Source: Eunapius fragilis (lineage: Eukaryota > Porifera > Demospongiae > Spongillida > Spongillidae). Taken from it: 64,000 nt of DNA. Shown here piece by piece: positions 12,263 through 26,000 of this stretch. How positions within the stretch are numbered: position 1 is the stretch's first letter; the number at the start of each line of letters is the position of its first letter. Location of the stretch: the NCBI GenBank assembly GCA_963681505.1, contig OY811972.1, forward strand, positions 8,138,720 to 8,202,719. The letters run 5' to 3'. Position numbers and translations under genes: made by a program. The notes below the pieces were generated by a model, which was not told the origin of the DNA, did not search any database, and was given only the letters and a program-made list of their open reading frames with translations.

Positions 12263-13637
12263 GGGTCATTGCATACCATTTCAACAAGCAGATGGACACC
12301 ACCATTCAGATTTAGTTCAAAACATTTATGTTAATTTGTCTTTATATAAGAGATCATTTAATGACGTAATTATTTTTTCACCTCTAATGGTTTAGGAGAT
12401 AATCGCTGTTGAATAATTAATTAGTTTACATATAATCTGAACTTTGCAGTGTATTATCCTGGTGCCTACTATGATGACAGGTCCATACATGGCACCAAAT
12501 TGAAGGGTTTGATAAGTACAATCTTACGGCGTTAAGCATTTTGACGAGAGGTGAAAGGGTTAAACTATGTATTGGTTTTTAAGGCATATTTTGCAATTAC
12601 TGTGTGAAGAAGGTTGATAATTGCATATTTTATTTTATAATACTATGTGCCACAATATGTTAAATATTTACGTTCAATAAAAAGTTTGATTATTGATAAC
12701 CTCTGATAACCACAAGCTGTTTTGTGTATGGCAGCCATTTTTGTGGGGATTGTTAGGTAAGCGTTGCTAAGTGGATTACGCAACACCTTGAACCTCAACT
12801 ATCAAAACTTTGGCCACAGCTGTATGAATATGGTACAAGTATGTTTACACGCATTTGCTAGGGCTAACCATTCACCATTGTTATATGGCATATAGCGCTC
12901 CGTTTATTTCTGGTTATATTTAAGTAGATCAAGCTTCAGTTACAATGTGCAAACATCAAATGAAGAAAATTTACTTCAACCACTCGAGCTTCTGTATCCA
13001 CTTTGCACAGTATAATACCAATTTCTAACAGCAGTATTGAAGTCAGGCAGTTTTCATTGAGTCCTGTGAAAAGAATTGAAAGAGTGTGCCCTACACAGAT
13101 TGAGACCTTTCCAGTGTCATCTATTAAAGGCTTTGTAACTGAAGCTTGGTGTTGCGTAATCCACTTAGCAACGCTTACCTAACAATCCCCACAAAAATGG
13201 CTGCCATACACAAAACATTTTATTGAACGTAAATATTTAACATATTGTGGCACATAGTATTATAAAATAAAATATGCAATTATCAACCTTCTTCACACAG
13301 TAATTGCAAAATATGCCTTAAAAACCAATACATAGTTTAACCCTTTCACCTCTCGTCAAAATGCTTGACGCCGTAAGATTGTACTTATCAAACCCTTCAA
13401 TTTGGTGCCATGTATGGACCTGTCATCATAGTAGGCACCAGGATAATACACTGCAAAGTTCAGATTATATGTAAACTAATTAATTATTCAACAGCGATTA
13501 TCTCCTAAACCATTAGAGGTGAAAAAATAATTACGTCATTAAATGATCTCTTATATAAAGACAAATTAACATAAATGTTTTGAACTAAATCTGAATGGTG
13601 GTGTCCATCTGCTTGTTGAAATGGTATGCAATGACTC
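12263..13637. mobile_element. Non-autonomous element with ~500-bp terminal inverted repeats
   Basis: Arms 12,263-12,788 and 13,150-13,637 are nearly perfect reverse complements, beginning GGGTCATTGCATACC and ending with its complement, one mismatch apart. The ~360-bp middle is unique, with no coding capacity recognised. The right arm of the large palindrome lacks this block: near 57,130-57,145 the flanks join directly, so it is a real insertion younger than the arm duplication. A target duplication is not clear at the junctions. It looks like a long-TIR MITE or fold-back element; the superfamily is unassigned. Confidence 0.8.
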
Positions 13638-16600
13638 TGACACAATTATTGAACCCTACTCAGATCTGCTGTACATACAATGTTATTTTCACTAAATTGT
13701 GTCAAACTACACGTACAGTATATGCATGTACATGTACATGTAGGTAATTTTGTAATAGTGAACATTACTTTTATGGTGTGTGTATGTGTAAGCTAATTCA
13801 GTTGAAATCCTATTGTGTAATGTTTACCATGGTCAGCAATTGTGTGAAGTGTGTGCTTACCAATATATATATATATACATGTACAGGTATAATGTATATC
13901 ATAACAGACATGTAGCAGTGATAAATGGTTGACCTTAGCTTTACATGTAAGTATTGTTCAACACACTTGAGTGCAAGTGAAGCACACAATGATTGTGCAA
14001 TACACTGTTGGTGAACACAGCCTAATAATTGCATACAGTACATGTACTGTACTCATTTGGGAAGGATGGACCAATACATATGAGCCATTTGTATTTATGT
14101 GCATACGTTATGACAATACTTTGTAATTACACACAGTTAGCAGTGGCCCAGTAATTTACATAATCATTAAAGTCACCCTACATGTATATAATTGGTGAAC
14201 CCAAGCACATTATAGTTGTTACAATTGATGAACACGTACAATGATATCAACACAACATTAAAATAATTGTCAAACCTTATTCCCTTGTAGTGAGCTATGC
14301 ACTCCGCTCTCATGTGCTTCCCTTCGTGCTGCTGTCCTGTGCATTCGTGGAAGGTCATCACATCACCCTATTTATGAACATGACCTTACCCTCACCACTG
14401 TTGAGGGTAAGATACCATCCTCTGTCTACATTTTTGTTCCAGCAACATCACTAGATTCAATTAATTAATCATGTGCTTACAAATGTATGAACTACACACA
14501 GTTTGTGAACATTGGCTAAATAAATATTAATGTCTGTAGATGTGTTAGTAAATTATTCACACACTGTGGGCAGTAATGTATGATTATTAGGTTGTGTAAC
14601 AAACACAGTTGTTCACCTTAATGTAATGATTGAACACAATTGTCTCAGATTGGCCCATTAATTGTGAGCTAAGCCTATTTCTGAACACGTAAAAATTGTC
14701 AATTTTAGGCTGAGTACAGTGTTATCACATGCTATTGGCTGGTCAGGGTATATACATGTACATGTGCACTGTTTTACAATTTATTTTATGTTCTTATTTC
14801 TGGTTAACTTTTCTTTATCTATTAAATTTTTAATTTTTTAAAATGCAATTCAATTTAATACCGGTTTGACACATGATTCTTGTATTTTATTAATTACTTG
14901 TTTAAATAATTGTAATTATATACACCGCAGTATCTAAGGAAGTGGAACAATACAAAACATTGCTGGCAACTAGCTATGAATGTTTGCAATCAACAAGACA
15001 TGTGTTCAGCATTGTGAGTCACTTGCTCTTTCATACTTTTTGCAATCTACAATGGCATCGCATAAGATAACAGATAAGCGCACTGGTTTCTATCATGGAT
15101 CAGTGTATTTATAGAGTGTCAGTCTATTTTTAAAATCACACCCTTGGTTACATGATGCTAATAAACAGATGCGGTTCTTAAAAATATATTTTGTAGAGAA
15201 TTTAATTATCGTGCATATATGCATACATGCTCACTAAAATGACAATATAAAAATATTTGAACATATTTGGGCACAGTGTAAGCACATTTTTTGTGTCCAA
15301 ATTGTAACTTGCTGGTACCTTGAGTTGCAACAACCCATAATGTGAGTTAGCAAAAGGTGGAGGAGTGATATACTACACAGATCTGGGATACACATTCTTG
15401 TTCTTAGAGTACATAAAGTGGTGCATTAATGAAGTGAAGTGAGGTCATCCAAATAATGGGGTTCTTTAGGGAGTACGAGAAGACTTCGTACATGTACTTA
15501 TATGGTTACAAGTGCAGCAAGCTTACGCATGCATCATCGAGTTGTGACTTGTCAACACATGCCTGCAAGCAAGATCAAAATCATGCATGAATGGTGCAAC
15601 GTTTGTGTGTGCATGCATGCATAAATGAACTTGGCGTTGAAAGAGTTAAGCTTTGCGATTTACCACAAATACATCTTTTAGCATTGCAGTATTGATTGTA
15701 TTTGACAATCTTTGAAGAATTGCTAGAAAGTAGAATTAATAACCATTTCTACAGTACAATGAAACCTTGGTTTGTTCTTATATCATATGAGTTTGCTAAA
15801 ATTTTAACTTGCGTCCTACGCATAGGACGATGATCCTATGCATAGGATGACAGGAGATTAAAGGTTAACACAAATGATGCACCTGACTTTTACACCTGTA
15901 GGCTTAATAGTTACTTCAACTTAATAATTCCTCAAACAGCCTAATAATGTTAATATTACAATTTTTGAGCATTGGCCAGATAATTCAATTGTGCTACATT
16001 ACATGTATACAATGTACATTACATAATTTATGAAAATGGCCTATACTGTGTATACGTGTAATTCTACAATATTAGTGAATACACGGGCACAATGATTTAA
16101 CACAATGGTTGAACCATAGTCTGCTGTCAAATATCATGGTCCACTGTCACAGACTTTAGTTGCAGAGGTATCTCAAATTGACCCAATAATTGTGAGCACA
16201 GCCTATTCCATAATTGATTAACGAAATGGAATATTTAGGTTGTGTTCACCAATAGTTTACCCATAATTGTATTTTTGTGTGTTCACCAAGTACATGTATG
16301 GACGCTTAGTACATTGTGTAGATATTGATATTGAACATACATGTGTTTAGACACATGTATGTTTGAGATATGGTTAATTTCACAACTGTGAACAAGTAGT
16401 TAAAAACCTATTGGGTTAATTTGTGCCGTGGTAAAGAATTGTGCAAAGTGTGTGTTACCAATATATGGGGTCGTGGAAGTGAAAAGGGACCTAGCGCATA
16501 TTATAAACATTTTCTAGGAAGGAGCATCTAAATTGACGCATGCAATAAAAATGTCCAAGTAATTAAAAAATTCAGACCACTGTAACTCCATGATGGACAG

Positions 16601-16780
16601 ACTAATTTCCAGTGCGTAAGAAAGAAGTTGTAGAGGACATAAGTGTCCCACTCACAAACTTTCCCTTTTTCCCACCTGAACCCTATAGATTTGACCCCCT
16701 GCCCTGAAGGTCTGGTGAAATTCCCTGGTACTACCCCCAGGGACATACAGGTTCATTCCCCAATAACATAGGCCAATGGC
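13638..16780. repeat. Inner left arm, partly inverted copy of 53,700-57,130
   Basis: Bases 13,638-15,030 pair in inverted orientation with about 54,770-57,130; anchors are the phrase near 13,810 against 56,950-56,990 and that near 14,290 against 55,670. In contrast, 15,105-15,880 matches 53,780-54,440 in direct orientation. From 16,080 to 16,600 it repeats, in direct orientation, parts of 2555-2690, 4040-4293 and 1-112. No gene is recognised. A second uninterrupted Helitron target lies at 16,540/16,541. Confidence 0.75.
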
Positions 16781-17870
16781 AGTATTTTTAGGAACCCTCT
16801 ACACCCATAACACTGCTGCCAAAGATCCCAAGGGTGGAGAGGATTATCATGGGAGGCCAACAGATGTTCATCTCCCCACTCCAAATTACATGTATGAATT
16901 TACACCATGTACACATACAGGGATACATAGGGATACACTATATAGATTACATGTTACATGTGGTGCGGGCCCAATACAGAGACTGTATTGCCCTTCTGGA
17001 GTGCAATCGACGGGCACTCTCTGGAGAAGGAATGGTCTGGGGACTGGTGGTCATGTGTAATGGCCTGCTGACACTTATGCTAGATCATGAGTAGACCACA
17101 ATGTGTGTGCTTGAATAATTACTGCATACCTGGTAAGTAATGGTGCTTGAATAATATTGGTGGTGTTGTTGCTGTCTACTATGTAGTGAAATGTTATTAC
17201 CCACCTGTACTGGGGTACTATGAATTTACAATTTATATACATGTCACTCAGGGCACTGAAGGAAACAGATATGCTTGCTTCTAGTAGCTAAGCTGAACTG
17301 CCCGGTGAGGTTTGCAAAGATATGAAGATGCTTAGAATAACTGTAGCTAAATAAATTGCAAAGGTCAGCAATAATGTCCCTCAAGAGGTTGTGTGGTATA
17401 ACCACATCTCCTCCATGTCTGCAGGTCACTGCATGGTGGTCAAGGGAATCAAGGGTGGTTTTGGGGCAGAAAGGGCACATGACCCCACCTGAGGTGTTCA
17501 ATCCCAGCCACCATCTCAATGCAGCCTGGTATTTGTTGGACTCCAGGTACAAGCCCAAACCAACAGAGGGGATCACTGACAGCCAAGAGGCTGCATGAGG
17601 AGATTAGCATTTATATTTGTATTCATGTATTGAATTGTTGCTGCTGTTATTATAACCTTCAGTAATTGTTTCCCTCCATCACAGTGGTACATACACCTCA
17701 TAATGCCTGTGGAAAACTTCAGGGAGAGACATAGCAGACCCCAACATCTGAAGATAATAAAAAACTTGTTATACTTTGTAATATAATGTGTGTTAAAATC
17801 AAAGATGATGATTGTTTTAAATGAAATAGTCCATTGGACCAAGTGATGATAATGCAACAGAAGACGTCAC
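16781..17870 (-). pseudogene. Fragment of an RLE-type non-LTR retrotransposon (C-terminal zinc-finger region)
   Basis: On the minus strand, 17,244-17,576 encodes a peptide with a CPFC...DHHAVTC arrangement followed by a DVVIPHN phrase. The same CCHC-like block occurs in the element at 29,888-32,054 and in the fragment at 51,381-51,878. It is truncated on both sides and contains stops. The surrounding block 16,781-17,860 is repeated in direct orientation at 50,659-51,170, where about 560 internal bases including the zinc-finger part are missing. Confidence 0.65.
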
Positions 17871-18194
17871 AGTTGTTAGTAATTATGTAATGTCCTAGAT
17901 GAGATGCTGCAGCTGGTTGCCTCGCCCACGATAATTGGCCACAAATATGAATAAATCACAGTAGAACTCACGTGACGTCGCAATCGCATTCGTGGGCGTG
18001 TTCTAGATCTACATGTAGTCGTTTGCTAGAACTGAGATTCCAGAAGACACGAAAATAATGACATGGGACAGGTATATATGCGACTATAGATGTTTATCAT
18101 CTATTACTAATACCACATCGATCCACTCACCGCACCCACTGTTAAGACGCAACCCAAACCAAAGGATACAAGAGCGCCCTCCAAGAGTGATGAC
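17871..18194 (+). other. Unique upstream region of the multidomain gene
   Basis: This stretch leaves the arm repeats and is less AT-rich, with several CpG dinucleotides around 17,960-18,000 and 18,120-18,190. By position it could hold the promoter and 5' leader of the gene that follows. No TATA box or other defined element can be named with confidence. Confidence 0.35.
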
Positions 18195-18355
18195 ATGAAC
18201 AGAACTATTGAGGTAGCTATGTGTTACAAAGTGCATCCACTATCTGATAATGCATGTATTAACTCACACTCATTCCACCAACCACGAAGACGCAAGCCCA
18301 ACCAACGGATACAAGAGCGCCCGTCAAGAGTGATGACGTGAACAGAACTAACAAG
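18120..18355 (+). repeat. Tandem duplication covering a possible first exon
   Basis: Two copies, about 18,120-18,212 and 18,275-18,355, share phrases such as GGATACAAGAGCGCCC and GTGATGAC, and each ends at a possible donor (GAG|GTAGCT and AAG|GTAGGC). Copy 1 has ATG where copy 2 has GTG. The pattern suggests a duplicated leader exon, of which only the first copy can start translation with ATG. Confidence 0.5.
18195..18212 (+). CDS. Possible first coding exon of the ANK-NHR-Roc-Death gene
   Basis: ATG at 18,195 gives six codons (MNRTIE) ending at a donor GTAGCT in phase 0, which matches the phase-0 start of the first ankyrin exon at 19,450. The assignment is tentative because the exon is tiny and the true transcript start cannot be seen. 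An unseen upstream exon is equally possible. Confidence 0.35.
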
Positions 18356-20066
18356 GTAGGCGCTTGTTATGTTCTGCACTATCATAGATTACAGAGTACG
18401 AAGCTGATCACTTGCTCATTATTTGGCTGGATAACACCTTTAATGCGGTCACGACGTGTTAATTTATAGATTCATCTGGATGCCTTCAAGGCGCCTGTTA
18501 GTTTAAAATAATCGTCATCATCACTTGTGTGACGTTCTAAAAATTGGTGGTTGAGTTTAAAAACTTGAGCTGGTCTACATGTATGTGCATTCATTCAATA
18601 CATAACATGTGGAATGGACCTGTTCAAGTTTTCTCCTTTTGTATGGATATGTTTTTAATCTCAAAAACCTCCTCATTAACATGGTTTATTGTACCACGCG
18701 CAAAAAACAAATTGATCAGTTTCATATATAAAACTTGTTTCTGTAGGGAATAGCTATGCCGCTGAGTGCCTGCATGGTCGATATTTAATGTGCTCATTTG
18801 GCAATACAATTGTGGAGTGTAGTCGAAGCCTTCACCTGATGATGAGTGAATTGAGACATTGGGCCATTATAAAAAATAATGGCCAAGCTCAACATTATCA
18901 GGTGCCTAGTATACAGGTGCCTAGTACATTTATGTAATTTGAATCACTGATAAGTCATTTAAATAGGATTTCATAATATAACAAAGAAATCACTTCCAAT
19001 TGTACATGTATAATTGTTAGAATTTTCATATGATTCAATATGGGAAATCCCCTTGATTGATTATTCCTCCTTTGTGATTGCTCAAATGATTTTTAAAAAC
19101 CTTTTGTACACACATATGAAGGGCTAAAAAATGAGATCATCATGAATTGGCAACATGAAAATTAGTAATGAAAGATAAATGATAAGAGGTAGAAAGTATA
19201 ATAGTTTAAACAGAAATGGTTTTTATATCATTTCTGTGTTTGTTAAAATGTACTTGTGATTTGTTGATATATTAAAAATCAGCATACATGTACTAGTACA
19301 TATGTGATTTATGAGAAATAAAAACCAGTATAGAGTAACATCAACAGTTTCCATTATTCATATGTATATGAATGCATTGTGTATATCATGTACACACAGT
19401 GGACATCCTGCAGTAATTACTGTAGGTACAAATACATCACTTCTATTAGGGAGGTGAGAGTCTATTGTGGACAGCAAGTTTTAATGGACGCCTTGATGAA
19501 GTAAAGAAACTCATTGAAGCAGGAGCTGATGTCAATCAGGCTGATAAGGTTGGTATGAAATGATCTGTTCCATTTAGTGGTCTGCATATCCTTGACCACT
19601 TTAAATTTGTTCACCTTAGAAATGATGTAATGTTATGTGCAATGTACAACGTATGCATGCAGATTGTCAATATCATGTGGTATAGATATTCATTGATCAT
19701 CCATTGACTGTTGAAACAATCTTAAAAGGTTTACAATATTAATTAGAAGTAGAACATCAAATTACATGTAGATGTACATATATTCTTCAGATTTGTTTTC
19801 CAGCATACTTGAAGATCAGCTTTTACCTTGACTGAAATAGGGTTAGGGGGAGACTACTTATTACGTAAACCAGTGGTTGAAAACTACCATGGAGGGCGAG
19901 CTGTCTATATTTGACAAAGAACAACTAATTAACTACTTAATTAAAGCCCTTTATACCAGATTAAATGTGACTCCTGTATACTGGAATTATGTAACTGTGT
20001 TTGCAGACCTACCTTCACAATGAGAATGGAAAATACTCCACATTCTAAATGCAGACCTGTTGTGCA

Positions 20067-20097
<31 letters not shown>

Positions 20098-23000
20098 CCG
20101 CACCGCGTTATATTGAAATACCCCATAACAACAGGCATAGTTACCTAATAATGAAATTCATGTATATATAATGCTGATCTTGTGATGTTGTCATTTCTAC
20201 ACCCTCCCAACATGCACCTTCTCCCTCTGTACTTCTCTCATTCACTTCTCTTCTTCATATTCACTTTCAAACTGTTCTCCCTTCTAATTTGCATCTGTGA
20301 TGCCTTTGTTCCTTCTCTCCTTACCAGACCAATGCAACTCCACTGTATATTGCAAGTCAGGAGGGTCATCATGATGTAGTACAGACCTTGTTGGGAGCTG
20401 GTGCTGAAGTGAATATAGCAAGATCTAATGTAAGTGATGTTTAGTTGTGGAGAGATGTATATGGACTAATGAGGGTATGGAGGGATGTTATAAGGATGCA
20501 GTGGCAGAGGGCTACATGTACCATTAATAAAAATGCTGCCCCCCCCCCACAACACATACATTTATATATTCAACGTTGTCATGTTTTAGATCATATTGAA
20601 CGATGACGCTTTGTTGTGTGCTGAAGTTTAGCGGATATTTCAGCTGCTCTACCGTTAGCGTGCATGGGCGTGTGCAGCTGTAATTTTCTGGCTAAAAACT
20701 AAAAACTCAGTTAGTTTAATTGTCCCTGCCCACTCAAGGAGATGAGATGGCGCAATAAATGAGGGTAGAGTAAGAATGTGAGCAATGTGTAGTGCTTATC
20801 GAGGTGCTAGGTTATCAACCTTCAAAAGAATTTGTGGTTAAATCTTATTCATCTACATGGATCTAATCGCTGAACTATTGTCAAAGTCTACTTGTAAACA
20901 GTCAGTTGTAATGACACCGCCACATGTAGATGATTTTAGCAAATACATGTAACACGTGATGGATGTATTTCATGTACGAATATGTCATCGTTTGTATGGT
21001 GTCATTTAAACGGCACACAACTGGTTGACACATATACATGTATGGTGCTATTCATATGAAACGAAGTTGGGCTGAAGTTAGACCAATACAGGTCGAAAAT
21101 GCTATGATCATACACTACGAATACATGTACATGTACATGTACAACCTATGATGTATAGAAATAACCCTTTTATAAACTATATGTATGTTTAGAACAAGAG
21201 CAGCTTGTACACATGTTCTCCATCCACACTCTGTACTTTACCTGTAGATTTATAAAATATGAAGAGAATTGATACTTGTGCAGTTTACATGTACATAGTT
21301 TACATGCACCCAATGGATCCAAACGTTTAGCAAACAGTTAAAAAATTAATCTATACACACGTTCCATATAATGTGTGTATCGAGAAGCTGAAGAGGAAGA
21401 TAGGTGCCCAACATTTTTGTCATCATCATCAACCTTATGAAATACATGTATGTCCTCGTGAATAATTATGAAATTCCTAAAATGTTTATTTCATAAACCA
21501 TTAATTCTTTTTTTTGGGGCCAAGGTCACTTTTATATCAGGACACAAATATATACAAGTTGCACACAAATCAAAGTCATAGCATCCAACTTCATGTTATA
21601 CAGCCATCTAATGTACCTATAGCAATATCGGATGTAGTTGTGGAGAGATTAATGTGTGCTCCTGCGCTTGATCCTTCATAACTACACTAATACATTGTAA
21701 CTTCAGCATTGGTCACCCACCATACATGTGCTTGTTTCAGTGGTCTAAATACATGTAGTCTCAAAGCTCACCAGAACTGATACTTGGACCTTGTTTGGTC
21801 TGATCAATGGATTTGGCCATCACATCCCTTCTGGTTAACTAGAGACAGACACATATAATGCTGATCTTGTGATGTTGTCATTTCTACATCTCCCAACATG
21901 CACCTTCTCCCTCTGTACTTCTCTCATTCACTTCTCTTCTTCATTTTCACCCTTCTTATGTGCATCTGTGATGCCTTTGTTCCTTCTCTCCTTACCAGGA
22001 CAATGCAACTCCACTGAATGTGGCAAGTCAGAATGGTCATCATGATGTAGTACAGACCTTGTTGGGAGCTGGTGCTGATGTGAATATAGCAACATCTGAT
22101 GTAAGTGATGTGAGGGTATGGAGGGGTATGTTACAGGTACAGGTCAAAAACTGATATCACAGTCCCTTTTCACATAACCATAGGTGTAGTGTCACCTGTG
22201 CACACCATCTTAATAAGACACAATAGACAAACAAAGAACGGGCTGACCAGTTGGGAGTTATATTACCAACTGCTTAGGAAACGACAAACGAGTTTCCAGT
22301 ACATCCTTTACATAACCATCCTTGGCAGATTGTGACCTCTAGTGGCCATGCCTCTTGAATAAGTGATGGACCACACCAGCCCTCACTGCAGCAGTGGCAC
22401 CACCTGCCCACAGACTATGCATGCCAAATACACTTGGGTCCATACCCAACTGTTCTGTCTTCTCTAGTAGCAACTCCCTAACTCATAAGTCTTGTGTATC
22501 TGATCCACCCCCTGATTTACACAATTGCTGCCCACCTACAAACAACAGCATACAAGTGACTCGCTAACACTCACATTCAATCTGTGTACTCCCATCGAAT
22601 GTATATTTGGGGGGGGAAAAATCAAGTCCAAGTTAAAGCGCTAACAAGAAATTGAACTACTATATGCAGTGGACCACCATACTACACTAGTAGACTTGAC
22701 TATAGCATGTCAGCACACCATGTTCCGTCTTACTGACACTAAGAACTCACTGGCCACACCCATTGACCCATGGGTCTTCATAGCAGACAGGAATATATGC
22801 CCTTCCATATAAGGGCTTCAACATAACTCATGTACATGTAGACATCTTGTTTATATATACCAGCTGCAAACATCCTACCTGATACACTACACCTCCTCAC
22901 ACTCACATACCACACTCATCCACCCTCCCTCACTGGCCACACCCATTGATCGTCACAACTCTACCAGGCTTGCCACCACTCACTGGCTTACTACTAACAG

Positions 23001-26000
23001 TCTGACATTAACATGTACAATATAACAATCTTTAACAATTCTGTTTGGAGTAGAACGGTATCACATACCCTTCCCATATTAAATCAACGATCCACTCTGG
23101 GGCACATAGCACATCCACCCAAAACTGTACATGCTATCTCACCCAATTGGAATTCCCAACATCTGCCCATAGAAAGTTTTATGGCATACCTTTAATGTAA
23201 AGAGCCCCAAATTTATCTCAGTTAACGGGTAAGTGATTGATAAAAGTGTACTAACCAAGCACAGGTTATCACAACCCTTGATGACCAAAGCAGATTGATG
23301 GTGTGGGGTGTAGGCATGCCAACATGTACATGTAGCTCTATTCATAATAATATTATGAATTACCCTATCAGTCTACATGTACATGTACATGTAGACCATG
23401 GTGGGTCAAGGCCCATAACCTCAGCCCTTACCCTAATACTACAAGCCATGTGTACCAACATCTGTACAAAGTACTTGCTGCAACACATTATATACAAATT
23501 GATCTGGTGATGTTGCCTTTTCTCCTCCCTCCCAACATGCACCTTCTCCCTCTGTAGTTCTCTCATTCACTTCTCTTCTTTATATTCACTTTCAAACTGT
23601 TCTCCCTTTTTATGTGCATCTGTGATGCCTTATTTCCTTCTCTCCCTACCAGGACAATACAACTCCACTGTTTATGGCAAGTCAGAAGGGTCATCATGAT
23701 GTAGTACAGACCTTGTTGGGAGCTGGTGCTGGAGTGAATATAGCAACATCTAATGTAAGTGATGTGAGGGTATGGAGGGGTATGTTATGGATACAGTAAA
23801 AGAGGCTACATGTACCATTTATATAATGTATGAAAATCGCTGCCCACCCCCTCCCCCCACAACACATACATGTACACAAAAGGTGTGCTATTGAGATTAA
23901 AGAAGTGTGCACGTTACTCAGGTGTGTCAGGCCCAAGTGCATAGCGTATAGGCAGGGGCTGACATTAATGATTCAATGGGACTGTTTTAACAATGTAATA
24001 ACATGAGGGTCGTAAGTTTTTATCCCACATTGGAGATCAGTGGCCTCTTATTTTATACTTTATGCCACATGTTCATGTGTTCAGAATGTAATTTCTAAAT
24101 GTTCAATGTTGTCATTGCAATGTACATGTTACGAGTTTCCAGTGCATCCTTTACATAACCATCCTTGGCAGATTGTGACCTCTAGAGGCCATGCCTCTTG
24201 AATAAGTGATGGGCCACACCAGCTCTCACTGCAGCAGTGGCACCACCTGCCCACAGACTATGCATGCCAAATACACTTGGCTCCATACCCAACTGGGTCA
24301 TTCCAAAAACCCGGAAAAAAAATTCAAGAGCATCCCTCACTGCAGCACTGCAACTTTAACAACTCATCACAATGCATAAAACCAGCAAATGACACCAGTG
24401 ATGAATAAGTGATGGGCCACACCAGCCAGGGGCTGACATTAATGACTCTTAATCTCTAATCTATCTTAATCTATCTTAATCTATCTTAATCTAAGCAGCT
24501 CAGCAACAGCAAGGTTCACAAATCCTGTGTTCACCCACGCCGACTGCTGATTTGTCCTTGTATTACGCCGTAGGTTTGGAGTAGAACGGTATCACATACC
24601 CTTCCCATTTCCCACTATGACTTTGTATGGGAGCGTGCTTCACATCTTCAGATCATGATCCATTTACTCATATTTGTTTGTCTTTGGATGAATGTTGCTT
24701 TTACCATTTAGTACAAAATATGCTGTCCTGAATAATTAATAAAGTTCAACTTGATACCTTTTTTGTCTGATACAGATATTATTGACATCTAACTTAATTG
24801 GAGCCCATCATTAATGGTCATTTTTGTGGGTGGTGAAAGGGTTAAATACTGAAGTGCTGATTTCAAAATTCGGATTCATAAGGAAGTTTTAAACATCAAG
24901 GGAAGACTAATATCTCGCGTTTGTGTTAATAAAAATAAAATTTCAGTGTATAGATAACCCCTGAGAACCACATTCGTTTGATGATGTGGCAGCCATATTC
25001 ATTTTTTAACTCAGCTTATATTACTAAGTGGTGATGAGTGTAGCTATCAACACTGAGGTTTATTTATACCTCAAGTGTTTCTTTGATAGTGTATGCCAGC
25101 CACAAATGCCACATGCAAGTAAGATCTTTTAGTGCATTGTGTAGTATCAATGGCAAGAGCTTCCTAATATACCACAAACCACTTAGACCACTTAACAACA
25201 CAATTTGTTCATTCACAGCAATTTACATGTACACATGCATGTACAAATCAATTTGACTTAGTTAACGAATTTATGCATTTAGTTGTGTCAGCCAGACATT
25301 GTTTGGCAAATTTGCTTCAGCTGACTAACCAGGTCAGTCAACAGGGGAGACGGTCCACTATCTGCACACATTATGAACTGTAGCATGCGTAATCATTTGT
25401 TAGGACTTAAAAATTGAACTGTGTGTAGATGTACGTAGATGTACTTGCACAACTATTACTTGTAAAACGCAATGGACTGGTAATTTACATTGATCACTCT
25501 TGTATTAGGACGGTCGGAGTCCATTGTGGACAGCAAGTTTCAATGGACACCTTGAAGTAGTAAAGAAACTCATTGAAGCAAGAGCTGATATCAATCAGGC
25601 TGATAAGGTTAGTATGAAATGATCTGCTCCATTTACAATGTAGTGGTCAGCATGTACTGGTACTTTAACATGATTTAGAATAAAACGTTACAACATGTAT
25701 AAATCATCACATAGCATTTACCGTTACATAACCATGTGCCTTCTTAGTGGCTGATATTTTTATCCCACATTGCACATCAGTGGTCTCTTATTTTATACTT
25801 TATACCGCATGTACATGTGTTCAAGATGTAATTGCTATACCAATGAAATGTCCAAAGTCAGATGAGCATATGGAATATAGCAACATCTGATGTAAGTGAT
25901 GTTCTAATTCATCAGTTGTAAAGTGGATAAATGGAGAGATGTGATAGGTACACAGGAAAAAAAATCGTGTTCCGGACCTTGGGTTTTAACCTATCGACCA

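Noticed and set aside
18544..18753. 69-codon open frame in putative intron 1
   Set aside because: No recognisable domain and low-complexity AT-rich context.
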